From assembly GCA_019352125.1 (NCBI GenBank), contig JABBNV010000033.1:302-6963 (forward strand): a stretch of DNA of 6,662 nucleotides, read 5' to 3'. The notes under the pieces are model-generated. The model was not told where the DNA came from and searched no databases. It was given only the letters and a program-made list of their open reading frames with translations. Shown piece by piece: positions 6,157-6,662 of this stretch (position 1 is the stretch's first letter; every line of letters starts with the position of its first letter). The DNA is from Acidobacteriota bacterium (GTDB lineage: Bacteria; Actinomycetota; Actinomycetes; Actinomycetales; Micrococcaceae). A program made the translations under genes and the position numbers.

Positions 6157-6662
6157 ATGCGCAGTTCATTTCCGGCAGGTGGATTCGGTGGCAACAATTT
6201 AGACGGCGTATGGCAGGCCGTGGACGAGCTGCGTTCAAGGTTTGAAAAGCGCACGGGCACCCGTGCCGGCAGAGGTGAAGTGCGTTCAGCAGTCCTGGCT
6301 TTGCTAGCGGAACGACCGATGCACGGCTATCAGATTATTCGTGAAATTGAGGAGCGTAGCGGGGGAAGTTGGAAGCCCAGCGCAGGATCTGTATACCCTA
6401 CGTTGCAATTGCTGGCGGACGAGGGACTGATCAGCGCAGAAGAATCCAATGACCGGAAGATTTACTCGCTCACTGAGGCGGGAAGAGAAGCTAGCGCTGG
6501 CTCCGATTCTTCGGTGCCGTGGGGGGCTTCGGACCAGCAGCCTCAGCCCGGTTTCGGCGCTCTGCCCAAGGCTGGCGTGGAGCTGGCCCAGGCTGCGGCT
6601 CAACTTGGCCGTAGCGGCTCGGCAAAGCAAGTCCAAGAGGGTATCGAGGTACTCGAGGACGC
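6157..6662 (+). CDS. PadR-family transcriptional regulator, 3'-incomplete at window edge
   Basis: Cytoplasmic DNA-binding repressor; 168 codons are visible and the frame is open to the right edge. It starts at ATG 6157 with a strong AAGGAG at 6145-6150, 6 bases upstream. After a glycine-rich and basic N-terminal region (1-40), the PadR winged helix-turn-helix spans about 41-113: RGEVRSAVLALLAERPMHGYQ (40-60, key residues Gly-Tyr at 57-58), then the recognition region around PSAGSVYPTLQLL (74-86), DEGLI (88-92) and the wing with DRKIYSLTEAGRE (99-111). A Gly/Gln/Ala-rich stretch (114-155) of low complexity precedes the expected C-terminal dimerisation helices. PadR proteins usually repress nearby transporter, enzyme or stress genes and release DNA on binding a small ligand. 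Divergence from the PNPOx-family gene over a shared 151-base region suggests it may control that gene as well as itself. The ligand cannot be read from sequence. Confidence 0.92.
   Translation, partial: MRSSFPAGGFGGNNLDGVWQAVDELRSRFEKRTGTRAGRGEVRSAVLALLAERPMHGYQIIREIEERSGGSWKPSAGSVYPTLQLLADEGLISAEESNDRKIYSLTEAGREASAGSDSSVPWGASDQQPQPGFGALPKAGVELAQAAAQLGRSGSAKQVQEGIEVLED

Noticed and set aside
6304..6636. Open frame of 110 codons on the minus strand at the right end
   Set aside because: Antisense to the PadR winged-helix gene, which has a strong Shine-Dalgarno and clear family motifs.
1..6662. CRISPR arrays, tRNA/rRNA genes, insertion sequences, phage or toxin-antitoxin genes
   Set aside because: No regularly spaced repeats, RNA gene cores, transposase motifs or terminal inverted repeats seen on either strand.

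Overview
The window looks like a piece of an actinobacterial chromosome, most likely a Micrococcales/Micrococcaceae (Arthrobacter-like) organism. The evidence is a moderately high GC content with many G/C-ending codons, GTG and TTG starts, a DosS/DosT-type GAF-GAF histidine kinase, a tandem-domain universal stress protein, a pyridoxamine-oxidase-like flavin-family protein and an actinobacterial-style PadR regulator. The genus is an inference from protein style; no taxonomic marker gene is present.

Layout. Positions 1-2015 (+) hold the C-terminal two thirds of a P3B (MgtA-type) magnesium-transporting P-type ATPase, cut by the left edge. It is followed at 2094 (TTG start, strong Shine-Dalgarno) by a two-domain universal stress protein, probably in the same transcript. 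After a 129-base gap comes a complete 573-residue sensor kinase (3066-4787, GTG start) that keeps the heme-ligating histidine of the DosS/DosT first GAF domain. Two genes on the opposite strand converge on it: an NAD(P)-binding F420-reductase-like protein (4834-5475) and, upstream of that, a PNPOx-family protein (5535-6005). A 151-base divergent intergenic region (6006-6156) separates the PNPOx gene from a PadR-family repressor gene (6157 to the right edge, 3'-incomplete). This intergenic region holds two distinct candidate operators. One is a perfect GGGTC-N4-GACCC inverted repeat on the PNPOx side. The other is an ACGA-N4-TCGT inverted repeat with direct repeats on the PadR side. No stretch longer than 300 bases lacks a gene.

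How the parts may work together. P-type ATPase, universal stress protein, heme-GAF histidine kinase and PNPOx-like protein together recall the DosR/DevR hypoxia (dormancy) regulon of mycobacteria and its relatives in other actinobacteria. The kinase would sense O2/NO/CO or redox state through heme. Its response regulator is not in the window. The GGGTC-N4-GACCC palindrome has the half-site spacing of a DosR box and lies about 42 bases upstream of a predicted leaderless start of the PNPOx gene. This makes a testable regulatory model, but it is inference. No wholly new gene family was found; the main points of interest are the regulatory DNA at 6006-6156, the DosT-like gas-sensor residue pattern of the kinase, and an anomalous first ~54 bases of the ATPase gene.
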